DNA of 64,000 bases. Origin: JADJPO01 sp963724535 (lineage in GTDB: Bacteria > Actinomycetota > Actinomycetes > Actinomycetales > Kineosporiaceae). Below the pieces are notes generated by a model, which ran no database searches, was not told the origin of the DNA, and saw nothing but the letters and a program-made list of their open reading frames with translations. The stretch's first letter is position 1. Each line of letters opens with the position of its first letter. Made by a program: the position numbers and the translations under genes. Of this stretch, positions 1-9,896 are shown piece after piece. Location: contig CAVRVD010000022.1 in assembly GCA_963724535.1 (NCBI GenBank), forward strand, positions 59,643 through 123,642. Reading direction: 5' to 3'.

Positions 1-75
1 GAGGCGGTCACGTTCTGGTGTGCGTTTCACCGCGGCTGCGACCTGGCGGCAGGACGCTGCCTAAGGTCACCAACC

Positions 76-1023
76 ATGACCGCACGGTCGTTGTCGGACA
101 CACCGGGCACATCGGGCACCCGCCACCGCGGGATCGGCGTGCAGCTGGCCGCCGTCGTCCTGGCCGTGTCCGCGCTGTCGGCCGGGTGTTCTTCGTCCGA
201 GTCGACGGTCGTCCCTGCACCCCGGCCGTCGTTCAGCCAGGACACGACGATGTCTCGGCTGGCCCAGGCCGGCACGGTCCGGATCGGCACCTGGTTCGAC
301 CTGCCCCCGTTCGCCGTCGCGGGCGGCGCGGGGGGCCCCGCGGGGTTCGAAGTGGAGATCGCCACGATCATCGTGGCCCGGCTAGGAATCCCCCCGGAGC
401 GCATCACCTGGGTGCCTGCCGAGGCATCCAGCCGGCAGCGGCTGGTGGCGGACGGCGCGGTGGACCTGGTCATTGCGACGCTGCCGTTCTCCGAGGCCGC
501 TGCCGGCGGCCCGGTCCGCCTGTCCGGGCCCTACTACAGCACCCCGCTGCAGCTGCTGGTCGGTGCCGACGAGCCTGACGACGTCGACCTCACCACGCTG
601 CGCCTCGACCCGGACGCCCGGGTCTGCAGCCTGCTGGACCTGGCTCTGGCGGTCCCTGACACCGACCCGGACCTGGCCGAGCACCTGGTCCGGCCGAACC
701 AGGTGCGACGGGCCGAGTCGATGACCGACTGCCTACGGTTGCTGAGCTCCGGCGCGGTCCGTGCCATCGTCGGACCGGTGGCGAGCATGGTGGCGATCGT
801 CGCCTCGTCGGGCGGAGCGCTCCGGTTGGCCGGCGAGGCGTTCGGGCGGCTCGACCTCGGCGTCGGGCTGCTCGAGGACGACGTGGGCATGTGTGTGTTC
901 GTCACCGAGACCCTCTCCGAGGCAGCGAGCAGCGGCAGCTACCTGAGCGCCTGGACCCGGACCGCTGGCCGGCTCACCGGACTGGAGCCGCCCACGCTGC
1001 CGACCGCGCAGCCCTGCCGCTGA
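76..1023 (+). CDS. ABC transporter substrate-binding lipoprotein (amino-acid type)
   Basis: This is a 315-residue extracellular solute-binding protein of the family 3 (glutamate/polar amino acid) type. The N-terminus carries a hydrophobic signal stretch ending in a lipobox LSAGC, with Cys38 as the predicted lipidated residue, so it should be anchored to the outer face of the membrane. After a short Ser/Pro-rich linker the fold starts at the family-typical phrase GTVRIGTWFDLPPFA, followed by GFEVEIATIIVARLG and a stretch describing the acid-sensing hinge (VDLVIATLPFSE). No permease or ATPase gene is visible downstream, because recX is convergent; partners may lie left of the window or elsewhere. 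Substrate identity cannot be read from sequence. Confidence 0.8.
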   Translation: MTARSLSDTPGTSGTRHRGIGVQLAAVVLAVSALSAGCSSSESTVVPAPRPSFSQDTTMSRLAQAGTVRIGTWFDLPPFAVAGGAGGPAGFEVEIATIIVARLGIPPERITWVPAEASSRQRLVADGAVDLVIATLPFSEAAAGGPVRLSGPYYSTPLQLLVGADEPDDVDLTTLRLDPDARVCSLLDLALAVPDTDPDLAEHLVRPNQVRRAESMTDCLRLLSSGAVRAIVGPVASMVAIVASSGGALRLAGEAFGRLDLGVGLLEDDVGMCVFVTETLSEAASSGSYLSAWTRTAGRLTGLEPPTLPTAQPCR

Positions 1024-1028
1024 CCGGT

Positions 1029-1046
1029 CCCGGCCCGTCGGCCGGG
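1029..1046. terminator. hairpin between convergent genes
   Basis: A perfect 7-bp stem (CCCGGCC/GGCCGGG) with a 4-nt loop starts 6 nt after the lipoprotein stop codon and lies just before the recX stop on the other strand. No T-run follows, as is usual in high-GC actinobacteria. It could serve as a bidirectional terminator; this is inferred from structure and position only. Confidence 0.5.
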
Positions 1047-1053
1047 GCCTCGG

Positions 1054-1668
1054 TCAGCCGCCCTCGAGGTCCGACGGCGTCGCGGCGACGTCGGCGTCGG
1101 CCAGCGCCGTCCGCAGCGCGCGGTGGGCGACCTCGGCGGAGTACCCACGCCGGGCCAGTAGGCCGAGCAGGCGCCGGTCCCGCCGCTGACGAACCTGCGG
1201 GTCCTGGTCGCCCTCCTCGTCCTCTGCTCGGCCCACCGACGCCAGCCGCCGCCGGACCAACGCCGTCGCCGCGGCGAGCTCGGCATCGTTGTCCACCGCC
1301 TCGACCGCATCCCGGACCAGCTCCGGGTCGACGCCACGCTCGGTCAGCTCATGCCGCAGGGCACGCCGGGACAGGCCTCGACCGGAGTGGCGCGACTCCA
1401 CCCACATCCGGGCGTACTGAGCGTCGTCGACCAGCCCGACCTGCTCCAGCCGGTCCAGCAGCTCGGCCGATACCTGCTCGGGCACCCCACGCCGGGCCAG
1501 CGCCTCGTCGAGCTGGGCCCGCGTCCTGGGCGCCGCCGTGAGCTGGCGCAGAGCGATGGTCCGCGCCACGCTCACCGGGTCCGCGTCCGGGGTGAGGTCG
1601 GCGCTGGTCCCGGGCATCGGCCGGTCGGGTCCCCGTCCGCGTGCCGGCGTGCGCCTGCGGGTCGCCAC
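1054..1668 (-). CDS. recX: recombination regulator RecX
   Basis: RecX binds RecA filaments and limits their growth and activity. The protein (204 aa from the chosen start) has the helical repeat architecture of the family: ARTIALRQLTAAPRTRAQL, then LVDDAQYARMWVESR and later RRLLGLLARRGYS. An open frame runs back to 1707, but that would overlap the end of recA; the GTG at 1668 starts only 7 nt after the recA stop and fits a translationally coupled recA-recX pair, so I prefer it. A low-complexity acidic insert (around GRAEDEEGDQDPQ) sits in the last third. It should be co-induced with recA. Confidence 0.9.
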   Translation of the reverse strand: MATRRRTPARGRGPDRPMPGTSADLTPDADPVSVARTIALRQLTAAPRTRAQLDEALARRGVPEQVSAELLDRLEQVGLVDDAQYARMWVESRHSGRGLSRRALRHELTERGVDPELVRDAVEAVDNDAELAAATALVRRRLASVGRAEDEEGDQDPQVRQRRDRRLLGLLARRGYSAEVAHRALRTALADADVAATPSDLEGG

Positions 1669-1675
1669 CGCCGCC

Positions 1676-2764
<1,089 letters not shown>

Positions 2765-2864
2765 CGGTCCACCTCGGTCTCGAATCGTCGGTCACGACGT
2801 CATCAGTCGGAACGCCCTCGACGACCGATACCGGTCCGCCTCGGGTCACTCCATGTCGCCGGTG

Positions 2865-2887
2865 AGGCTAGACACCCCCACTGACAA
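2865..2887 (-). promoter_or_regulatory. RecA-NDp type promoter of recA (PafBC class)
   Basis: On the minus strand the sequence reads TTGTCAGTG, eight bases, then TAGCCT, ending about 100 bp before the recA ATG. This matches the mycobacterial RecA-NDp promoter pattern (TTGTCRGTG-N8-TAnnnT), which is used in the LexA-independent DNA-damage response controlled by PafBC. The match in both boxes and in spacing is exact to the pattern; activity is inferred. Confidence 0.8.
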
Positions 2888-2948
2888 CCGGCTCGGTCGA
2901 CGCCGGCCCTGTGGACAACCAGGCGGCGACCGCTCGCTGGGGACGAGA

Positions 2949-3194
2949 CTAGACCGAACGTGTGTTCGATGCGCGCGACACGCCGCGTTCGGCGGGGTCA
3001 CGGCCCAAGCGCCGGTGCTCGGGCACCCGGAACTCCTCACACAGGGCAAGCCAGACGGTCCGCGGTGCCATCCCGCCGTCCAGTGCCTGGGCCGCCGTCC
3101 GGTGACCCAGCGAGCCCACCATGTGGTCACGGACCAGCGTCCGCCCGTAGCCGTCACCGAACTCCTCGACGACCAGCCGCCAGAACTCACTCAT
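2949..3194 (-). CDS. DUF3046 protein
   Basis: A small (81 aa) conserved actinobacterial protein of unknown function, recognised by MSEFWRLVVEEFGDGYGR and the following motif with RTAAQALDGG and VWLALCEEF. It is commonly found directly upstream of recA, as here. An in-frame GTG two codons upstream (3200) is an alternative start; I chose the ATG because the family begins at MSEFW. Its last codons overlap the LexA box that lies upstream of recA, so coding and regulatory information share the same bases. It is divergent from lhr. Confidence 0.85.
   Translation of the reverse strand: MSEFWRLVVEEFGDGYGRTLVRDHMVGSLGHRTAAQALDGGMAPRTVWLALCEEFRVPEHRRLGRDPAERGVSRASNTRSV
2954..2969. promoter_or_regulatory. 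LexA SOS box upstream of recA
   Basis: CCGAACGTGTGTTCGA contains the GAAC-N4-GTTC core flanked by CG pairs, as in the actinobacterial SOS consensus (tCGAACacatGTTCGa). It sits about 190 bp upstream of the recA start, upstream of the RecA-NDp promoter and inside the final codons of the DUF3046 gene. A second, LexA-controlled recA promoter should therefore lie nearby, within or just after DUF3046. Confidence 0.88.
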
Positions 3195-3340
3195 CCGCAC
3201 CCCATGAGACTCTCACGCCGCTGCGGCGCACGTCGGGGAGCGCGGCGGGCCGGGCACATCCTCAACGTGGGCCCGGCGATCGCCCTGCTCGCCGCCGCCG
3301 TCGGGCGGCGACTGTCGGTTGGGGCGGGCACGATGGTCCC

Positions 3341-6300
3341 GTGGCCCACCGACCAACCCCCGGCGGTGAGGACGGCGACGTCCTCGCCGCCTTCTCCACG
3401 CCCACCCGGGCGTGGTTCACCGGCGCCTTCCACGCCGCCACCCGGGCCCAAGCCGAGGCCTGGGCCGCGGTCAGCGGCGGCGACCACGCGCTGGTGGTGG
3501 CCCCCACTGGGTCGGGCAAGACCCTCGCGGCATTCCTGTGGGCGCTGGACCGGCTGGCCGCCCAGCCGCCGTCGACGAACACCGGGCGTCGCTGCCGGGT
3601 GGTCTACGTCTCCCCGCTCAAGGCCCTGGCCGTGGACGTCGAGCGCAACCTTCGCGCACCGCTGACCGGAATCCGCCAGGAGGCGCTGCGACACGGCCTG
3701 CCGGTGCCGGACGTACGAGTGGGTGTGCGCTCGGGCGACACCCCGGCCGCCGAGCGACGGCTGTTCTCCCGCACCCCCCCGGACGTTCTGATCACCACTC
3801 CGGAGTCGCTGTTCCTACTGCTCACCTCGGCCGCGCGAGCCGCGTTGGCCGGGGTGGAGACGGTGATCGTGGACGAGGTGCACGCGCTGGCCGGGTCCAA
3901 GCGCGGTGCCCACCTGGCCCTGAGCCTGGAACGCCTGGACGCGTTGCTGGAGCGGCCTGCCCAGCGGGTCGGGCTGTCCGCCACCGTCCGCCCAGTCGAG
4001 GACGTCGCGCGATGGCTCGGCGGCGCCGGCACCCGGCCGGTGCGGATCGTCCAGCCACCGGCCGAGAAGCAGTTCGACCTGAAGGTGGTCGTCCCGGTCC
4101 CGGACATGGCAGACCTGGACGTGGCCGCACCGCCGGGCGCCCCGGCGCCCGGGCGGGCGGCCGAGCCGGACCTCTCCCCCGGCACCGAGGTGGACCTGAC
4201 CGGTCTGGCCGCCGGGGCGCTGCGCCGCCCGTCGATCTGGCCGCATGTCGAGGAGCGGGTCGTCGACCTCGTGGCCACCCACAACTCGACACTGGTCTTC
4301 GCCAACTCGCGCCGGCTGGCCGAACGGCTCACGGCGAGGCTCAACGAGGCCTGGGCCGAGCGGCACGGTCAGTCCGAGGAGGACGGCGACCCGCCGCCGG
4401 TCGGCGCTGCGGAGCCAGCCCCCCTCGGCGCCGCCGCCCTGGCCCCGTCGCGGACCCCCGCCGCAGTGATGGCCCAGGCCGGCGCGGCGACCGGGGCCCC
4501 CGTGGTGCTGGCTCGGGCGCACCACGGCTCGGTGAGCAAGGAGCAGCGGGCGATCATCGAGGGGGAGCTGAAGGCCGGCCGGCTGCCCGCCGTGGTGGCC
4601 ACGTCGAGCCTGGAGCTGGGCATCGACATGGGAGCGGTCGACCTCGTGGTGCAGGTCGAGTCCCCGCCGAGCGTCGCCAGCGGCCTGCAACGGGTCGGCC
4701 GGGCTGGACACCAGGTCGGCGCGGTCTCCCGCGGGGTGTTGTTCCCCAAGTTCCGCAGCGACCTGGTGCAGACCGCGGTCGTGGTGGAGCGGATGCGCGC
4801 CGGTGACATCGAGGCGCTCCGGGTCCCCGCCAACCCGCTGGACGTGCTCGCCCAGCAGGTCGTCGCCGCGGTGGCGATGCAGGACTGGGACGTCGAGGAG
4901 CTTTTCGAGCTGGTGCGGCGCGCGGCGCCGTACGCCGGCCTGGGTCGCGGGGTCTACGACGCCGTCCTCGACATGCTGACCGGCCGCTACCCGGGCGAGG
5001 AGTTCGCCGACCTGCGTCCGCGCCTGGTCTGGGACCGGCTGACCGGGACGCTCACCGCCCGGCCCGGTGCCCAGCGGCTCGCAGTGACCAGCGGCGGGAC
5101 CATCCCGGACCGCGGGCTCTTCGGGGTGTTCCTGGCCGGCGAGAGCAGCACCGGCGGCAGGCGGGTCGGTGAGCTCGACGAGGAGATGGTCTACGAGTCC
5201 CGGATCGGCGACGTGTTCACCCTCGGCTCCACGTCGTGGCGGATCGAGGAGATCACCCACGACCGGGTGCTGGTCACCCCGGCCCCCGGCCAGCCCGGCA
5301 AGCTCCCCTTCTGGCACGGCGATGCCCTCGGCCGGCCCGCCGAGCTGGGGCGGGCGATCGGCGCGTTCGTGCGGGAGCTGTCCGGCCTGGAGGACGCCGC
5401 GGCCCGTGACCGCGCCCGTCGGGCGGGCCTGGACGACTGGGCGGCCGACAACCTGCTCGCCTACCTCGCCGAGCAGCGCGCGCACAGTGGGACGGTCCCC
5501 GACGACCGGACGATCGTGCTGGAGCGGTTCCGCGACGAGCTGGGCGACTGGCGCGTCGTCGTGCACTCCCCGTTCGGTGCACAGGTGCACGCACCGTGGG
5601 CGCTGGCTCTGGCTGCCCGGCTGCGGGAACGGTTCGGCGTGGACGTGCAGGCGATGCCGGCCGACGACGGCATCGTGCTGCGCCTACCCGACGTGGAGAC
5701 CGAGGACGGCTCGGCGCCCGCGGTCGGTGACCTGGTGCTTCTCGAGGCGGACGACGTGGCGCCGCTGGTCACCGACGAGCTGGGCGGTTCGGCGCTGTTC
5801 GCCTCCCGGTTCCGCGAGTGTGCCGGGCGGGCGCTGTTGCTGCCCCGGCGCCGTCCGGGGCAGCGTCAGCCCCTGTGGCAGCAGCGCCAGCGGGCTGCCC
5901 AGCTGCTCGAGGTGGCCAGCCGGTACCCGGCCTTCCCGATCGTGCTGGAGACCGTTCGCGAGTGTCTGCAGGACGTCTTCGACGTCCCGGGCCTGGAACG
6001 GCTGATGCGGGACCTGGCGGCTCGGTCGGTGCAGTTGGTCGAGGTCTCCTCCAGCGAGCCGTCGCCGTTCGCCCGCAGCCTGCTGTTCGGCTACGTCGCC
6101 CAGTTCCTCTACGAGGGCGACTCCCCGCTCGCCGAGCGCCGGGCGGCGGCCCTGGCCTTGGACCCGACGCTGCTCTCTGAGCTGCTCGGCCGGGGCGAGG
6201 GCGCCGCGCTGCGCGACCTGCTCGACCCGAGCGCGCTGGCTCGCACCGAGGCCGAGCTACAGCGCCTGGCCCCGCACCGCCGGCTGGTCGGGGTCGAAGG

Positions 6301-8248
6301 GGTCGCCGACCTGCTACGGCTGCTGGGTCCGCTGACGGCGGCCGAGCTCGCGGACCGGACCCTCGTGGAACGCGGCCTGCCGGAGCCGGGACCGACCGGG
6401 ACAGCCGGCCCCGACGACGATCCCCGCGTCGTTCTGGGGCTCGATCCTGAGGGCGGTTCGCGCTCCGTCACCACGCCCCCCGTTCCGCGCGAGGCCGTCA
6501 TGGGTTGGCTGGAGCAGCTGGAGGCCACCCGGCGGGTGATCCGGGTCCGGGTGGGTGGCCGGGACTGCTGGGCTCCGGTCGAGGACGCAGGACGGTTGCG
6601 GGACGCCCTGGGCACACCGCTGCCGGTCGGGATCTTCGAGGTGTTCACCGAGCCGGTGACCGACCCGCTGGCCGACCTGGTCAGCCGGTACGCCCGCAGC
6701 CACGGGCCGTTCACCGCCGCCGACGTGGCCGAGCGACTCGGTCTCGGGGTCGCGGTGGTCACCGAGACGCTGCGCCGGTTGGTCTGCGCGGGCCGGCTGG
6801 CCGAGGGCGAGCTGCGGCCGCTGGAGTCCGGGGGCGGGCGTGGGATGGACTACTGCGACCGGGAGGTGCTGCGCACCCTGCGTCGCCGCTCGGTGGCGGC
6901 GCTGCGCGCCGAGGTGGAGCCGGTCACCGCCACCGACCTAGCCGCGTTCCTGCCGCAGTGGCACGGCATCGCCGCCTCGTCGCGGCTGAGTGGGGCCGAC
7001 GCGGTGCTGCACGTGGTGGAGCAGCTCGCCGGGGCACTGGTCCCGGCCAGCGCCCTGGAGACCCTGGTGCTGCCGATCCGGGTCGCCGGCTACCGCCCCG
7101 CCATGCTCGATGAGCTGCTAGCAGCCGACGAGGTGGTGTGGTCCGGGCACGGTGCCCTGCCCGGGAACGACGGCTGGGTCAGCCTGCACCCGTCCGAGGT
7201 GGCCTCGCTGACCCTGCCCCCGGTCGCCGAGACATTCGCCGCTGACCAGCTGCACTCCGCGGTGCTTGGCGCCCTGGCCGGCGGCGGCGGCTTCTTCTTC
7301 CGCACCCTATCCGACGCGGTCGGCGGCCCGGACGACACCGACCTGACGGCCGTGCTGTGGGACCTGGTGTGGGCGGGCCTGCTCACCAACGACACCCTCG
7401 CGGCGCTTCGGACCCGGGTCACCGGCGGCCGCTCGGCGCACCGTGCCCGCCCGGCACCGGCCCGGCGGCGCTACGGCGGCGGCGCCGGCGGACTGCCTGC
7501 GGCGCGCGCGGCCCAGCTGACCAGGCTCGGCGGCGGCACCGGCCGCCGTCCGCGACTGCCGACCCGGGCCGGACCTCCGACGGCGGTGGGGCGGTGGTCG
7601 CTGCTGCCGCCTCGGGAGACCGATTCGACCGTGCGGGCCCACGCCCAGGCCGAGCTGCTGCTGGAGCGGCACGGGGTGCTGACCCGCGGTGCCGTGGCCG
7701 CAGAGCAGGTCAGCGGTGGGTTCGCGGCCACCTACCGAGTGCTCAGCGCGTTCGAGGACGCCGGCCGGGTGCGCCGCGGGTACTTCGTCGAGGGCCTCGG
7801 CGCCGCCCAGTTCGCCACCACCGGGGCCGTGGACCGGCTCCGGGCCGCAGCCCGTCCGGTGGGCGACCTACCACCGGACCGGCAGACCCTGGTACTCGCC
7901 GCCACCGACCCCGCCAACCCCTACGGCGCGGCCCTGTCCTGGCCCGCGTCGCCGGGCAGCCACCGCCCGGGCCGCAAGGCCGGCGCTCTGGTGGTGCTGG
8001 TCGGCGGCGCCCTGGTGCTCTACGTCGAGCGGGGCGGACGGTCGCTGCTGTCCTGGTCCCAGCACCCCGAACTGCTACAACCGGCCGCCGACGCGCTGGC
8101 GCTGGCCGTCCGGGACGGCGCCCTAGGCCGGTTGACGGTGCAGCGCGCCGATGGCGAGGGAGTGCTCGGCGCCGAGTCGCCGGTGGCCACCGCCCTGACC
8201 GCGGCGGGGTTCCACCCGACGCCGCGGGGTCTGCGGATGCGGGCCTGA
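3341..8248 (+). CDS. lhr: ATP-dependent helicase Lhr
   Basis: Lhr is a large SF2 3'-to-5' DNA/RNA-DNA helicase induced by DNA damage in mycobacteria. The 1635-residue product has Walker A APTGSGKT at residues 54-61, the DEVH box at 178-181, and the motif V/VI region ELGIDMGAVDLVVQVESP followed by LQRVGRAGH. The Lhr-core winged-helix block follows, and the long C-terminal Lhr extension with a winged-helix/beta-barrel region reaches the end. A Pro/Ala-rich linker around 350-390 is typical of actinobacterial Lhr. The frame stays open back to 2960, but that part overlaps DUF3046 antisense and reads as low-complexity Arg/Pro; the GTG at 3341 gives the natural start AHRPTPGGEDGDVLAAF. nei2 follows after 41 nt, the pair seen as Rv3296-Rv3297. 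Confidence 0.95.
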   Translation: MAHRPTPGGEDGDVLAAFSTPTRAWFTGAFHAATRAQAEAWAAVSGGDHALVVAPTGSGKTLAAFLWALDRLAAQPPSTNTGRRCRVVYVSPLKALAVDVERNLRAPLTGIRQEALRHGLPVPDVRVGVRSGDTPAAERRLFSRTPPDVLITTPESLFLLLTSAARAALAGVETVIVDEVHALAGSKRGAHLALSLERLDALLERPAQRVGLSATVRPVEDVARWLGGAGTRPVRIVQPPAEKQFDLKVVVPVPDMADLDVAAPPGAPAPGRAAEPDLSPGTEVDLTGLAAGALRRPSIWPHVEERVVDLVATHNSTLVFANSRRLAERLTARLNEAWAERHGQSEEDGDPPPVGAAEPAPLGAAALAPSRTPAAVMAQAGAATGAPVVLARAHHGSVSKEQRAIIEGELKAGRLPAVVATSSLELGIDMGAVDLVVQVESPPSVASGLQRVGRAGHQVGAVSRGVLFPKFRSDLVQTAVVVERMRAGDIEALRVPANPLDVLAQQVVAAVAMQDWDVEELFELVRRAAPYAGLGRGVYDAVLDMLTGRYPGEEFADLRPRLVWDRLTGTLTARPGAQRLAVTSGGTIPDRGLFGVFLAGESSTGGRRVGELDEEMVYESRIGDVFTLGSTSWRIEEITHDRVLVTPAPGQPGKLPFWHGDALGRPAELGRAIGAFVRELSGLEDAAARDRARRAGLDDWAADNLLAYLAEQRAHSGTVPDDRTIVLERFRDELGDWRVVVHSPFGAQVHAPWALALAARLRERFGVDVQAMPADDGIVLRLPDVETEDGSAPAVGDLVLLEADDVAPLVTDELGGSALFASRFRECAGRALLLPRRRPGQRQPLWQQRQRAAQLLEVASRYPAFPIVLETVRECLQDVFDVPGLERLMRDLAARSVQLVEVSSSEPSPFARSLLFGYVAQFLYEGDSPLAERRAAALALDPTLLSELLGRGEGAALRDLLDPSALARTEAELQRLAPHRRLVGVEGVADLLRLLGPLTAAELADRTLVERGLPEPGPTGTAGPDDDPRVVLGLDPEGGSRSVTTPPVPREAVMGWLEQLEATRRVIRVRVGGRDCWAPVEDAGRLRDALGTPLPVGIFEVFTEPVTDPLADLVSRYARSHGPFTAADVAERLGLGVAVVTETLRRLVCAGRLAEGELRPLESGGGRGMDYCDREVLRTLRRRSVAALRAEVEPVTATDLAAFLPQWHGIAASSRLSGADAVLHVVEQLAGALVPASALETLVLPIRVAGYRPAMLDELLAADEVVWSGHGALPGNDGWVSLHPSEVASLTLPPVAETFAADQLHSAVLGALAGGGGFFFRTLSDAVGGPDDTDLTAVLWDLVWAGLLTNDTLAALRTRVTGGRSAHRARPAPARRRYGGGAGGLPAARAAQLTRLGGGTGRRPRLPTRAGPPTAVGRWSLLPPRETDSTVRAHAQAELLLERHGVLTRGAVAAEQVSGGFAATYRVLSAFEDAGRVRRGYFVEGLGAAQFATTGAVDRLRAAARPVGDLPPDRQTLVLAATDPANPYGAALSWPASPGSHRPGRKAGALVVLVGGALVLYVERGGRSLLSWSQHPELLQPAADALALAVRDGALGRLTVQRADGEGVLGAESPVATALTAAGFHPTPRGLRMRA

Positions 8249-8289
8249 GGGGATGCGACACCTGCCGTGGCACCGGTCGCGAGGTCGTC

Positions 8290-9195
8290 GTGCCCGAGGG
8301 TGACGTGGTCTGGCGCACCGCCCAGCGCCTGAACGCCGCCCTGGCCAGCGACGAGCTGACCGGGAGCGACCTGAGGTGGCCGTCACTGGCCACCGTGGAC
8401 CTGAGCAGGCGCAGCGTGCTGGAGGTCGTCAGCCGCGGCAAGCACCTGCTGATGCGGCTGTCGTCCGGTTCGGACGCCAAGTCGGCCCGAGACGGCGCGG
8501 TCCCCCTGACCCTGCACAGCCACCTACGGATGGAGGGCTCGTGGTCGTTGCACCGGACCGGAGCTCGAGCGACCGCGCCGCGGTCCGCGTCCGGGGTCCG
8601 GGCGGTGCTGGCCACGGCACGGTGGACCGCGGTCGGACACAAGCTGGGCATGCTCGACCTGGTTGCAACCGAGCGCGAGGCGGACCTGATCGGCCATCTC
8701 GGCCCGGACCCGCTCGGACGAGACTGGGACGCCGACGAGGTGGTGGCCGCGGTGTTGGCCCAGCCAACCCGCCCGCTGGGCGAGGTGCTGCTCGACCAGC
8801 GGGTGCTCGCCGGTGTCGGGACGTTCTACATGAGCGAGGCGCTGTTCCTGCGCGGCACCACCCCCTGGACGCCGAGCGGCGACCTCGACCAGTCCTCGGC
8901 CACAGCTCTGGTCGACCTGCTGCGCCGGTTGCTGCAGGCCAACTCCGTTCGGGGCGTGCAGATCACCACCGGGCAGGACCGTCCCGGGCGACGCAACTGG
9001 GTGCATGCGCGGTCCGGGCGACCATGTCTGCGGTGCGGCACCACGGTGCGGGTGGCCTCGCTCGGCTCGGCACCGCAGGACCGCGTGGCGTTCTACTGCC
9101 CGCACTGCCAGAGCGGACCTCGGCCCAGGGAAGACGGTCGTCCCCCGGCTCCACTCGGCGCGCGCCGACGCCGGGGCGGCCATGATGGACGGTGA
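8290..9195 (+). CDS. nei2: Fpg/Nei family DNA glycosylase (Nei2 type)
   Basis: This base-excision repair glycosylase/AP lyase removes oxidised bases. The start is fixed by chemistry: after removal of the initiator the N-terminus must be Pro-Glu, and the GTG at 8290 gives M-P-E-G-D-V-V, with catalytic Pro2 and Glu3. The protein is 301 aa with H2TH-region sequence PLGEVLLDQRVLAGVGTFY and a C-terminal zinc finger with Cys246, Cys249, Cys270 and Cys273. An open frame extends far upstream but is out of context inside lhr. It lies 41 nt behind lhr on the same strand, so the two are probably co-transcribed as a repair unit. Confidence 0.93.
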   Translation: MPEGDVVWRTAQRLNAALASDELTGSDLRWPSLATVDLSRRSVLEVVSRGKHLLMRLSSGSDAKSARDGAVPLTLHSHLRMEGSWSLHRTGARATAPRSASGVRAVLATARWTAVGHKLGMLDLVATEREADLIGHLGPDPLGRDWDADEVVAAVLAQPTRPLGEVLLDQRVLAGVGTFYMSEALFLRGTTPWTPSGDLDQSSATALVDLLRRLLQANSVRGVQITTGQDRPGRRNWVHARSGRPCLRCGTTVRVASLGSAPQDRVAFYCPHCQSGPRPREDGRPPAPLGARRRRGGHDGR

Positions 9196-9221
9196 TGTGC
9201 GGGGTGGGTGGGCGACCGCCG

Positions 9222-9620
9222 TCAGGCGGCGGAGACCAGGCCGTTGCCCCGTAGGTGGACGGTGCTCTCCAGGCCGTCGATGGTCTCCATCGTCTCGATG
9301 GCGTCCAGATCGTCCGGAACCGTGTCCGGGACCCTGACGTCGTCGACGCAGATCCCATCGACCGCTGCCGCGCTGCGGCCCTCCGCCGAGGCGACCCGCC
9401 TGCTCACCTGGTGCAGCATCGAGGACAGTGGCACCTCCAGGGCCCCGCAGATCGAGGCCAGCAACTCGCTGGAGGCCTCCTTCTGACCCCGCTCGACCTC
9501 GCTGAGGTAGCCCAGGGACACCCGGGCGATCGAGGAGACCTCACGCAGGGTGCGGCCCTGTTCGCGGCGGGCGTCGCGCAGGACGTCGCCGATCTCCTGT
9601 CGCAGCAGTACCACGGTCAC
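9222..9620 (-). CDS. clgR: Clp gene regulator ClgR, XRE-type
   Basis: ClgR is a helix-turn-helix activator of clp protease genes and envelope-stress functions in Actinobacteria, itself a substrate of ClpP. The 132-residue protein has the near-invariant HTH segment GRTLREVSSIARVSLGYLSE followed by VERGQKEASSELLASICGAL. It ends in hydrophobic residues (GNGLVSAA), compatible with the known C-terminal degron. The GTG start at 9620 has a good ribosome site (GAAGGAGG) seven to eight bases upstream. In many relatives the order is pgsA-cinA-clgR; here cinA is absent and the space to pgsA is non-coding. Confidence 0.93.
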   Translation of the reverse strand: MTVVLLRQEIGDVLRDARREQGRTLREVSSIARVSLGYLSEVERGQKEASSELLASICGALEVPLSSMLHQVSRRVASAEGRSAAAVDGICVDDVRVPDTVPDDLDAIETMETIDGLESTVHLRGNGLVSAA

Positions 9621-9896
9621 GCCCTCCTTCCTCGCCGACGCCGGGCGCCATGTCCTCGCTGTGTGAACTTCGACTCCGGGTCACCGAGCCTGAACGCCCT
9701 GCCACCCGAAGGGACGAGTCCACCGTACCCCGCCGTCCCGACAAGCGTCGGATTGGCACGAGGCGCTCTGGGGCAACCGCTGACGTGTCCAGGTTGTTCC
9801 AACCGGTCGACGACGGCAACCCGACCCGCCCACGACACGCCGCAGCGCTGGGCCCGGACAGCGCTGCGGTCCGGGACGTGTCTTAGTCCCAACGGG
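9621..9896. other. non-coding spacer between clgR and pgsA; hairpin at 9853-9875
   Basis: No convincing coding frame is present here; short open frames on both strands lack family features. A perfect 7-bp hairpin (CCCGGAC, 9-nt loop, GTCCGGG) at 9853-9875 lies downstream of pgsA on the minus strand and may terminate the ftsK-rimO-pgsA operon. The clgR end holds its ribosome site. cinA, which usually fills this place, is missing, and I could not find a remnant of its conserved C-terminal domain. Confidence 0.5.

Noticed and set aside
2960..3340. Upstream extension of the lhr frame to 2960 (127 extra residues)
   Set aside because: It runs antisense to DUF3046, is low-complexity Arg/Pro, and the family start fits the GTG at 3341.
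3815..5590. 591-residue minus-strand frame within lhr
   Set aside because: It is a GC-rich shadow of the lhr frame with His/Arg/Gly-biased composition and no family features.
7357..8289. Long N-terminal extension of the Nei-type glycosylase
   Set aside because: It lies inside lhr in another frame, and the enzyme needs Pro2-Glu3 at its N-terminus, which the GTG at 8290 supplies.
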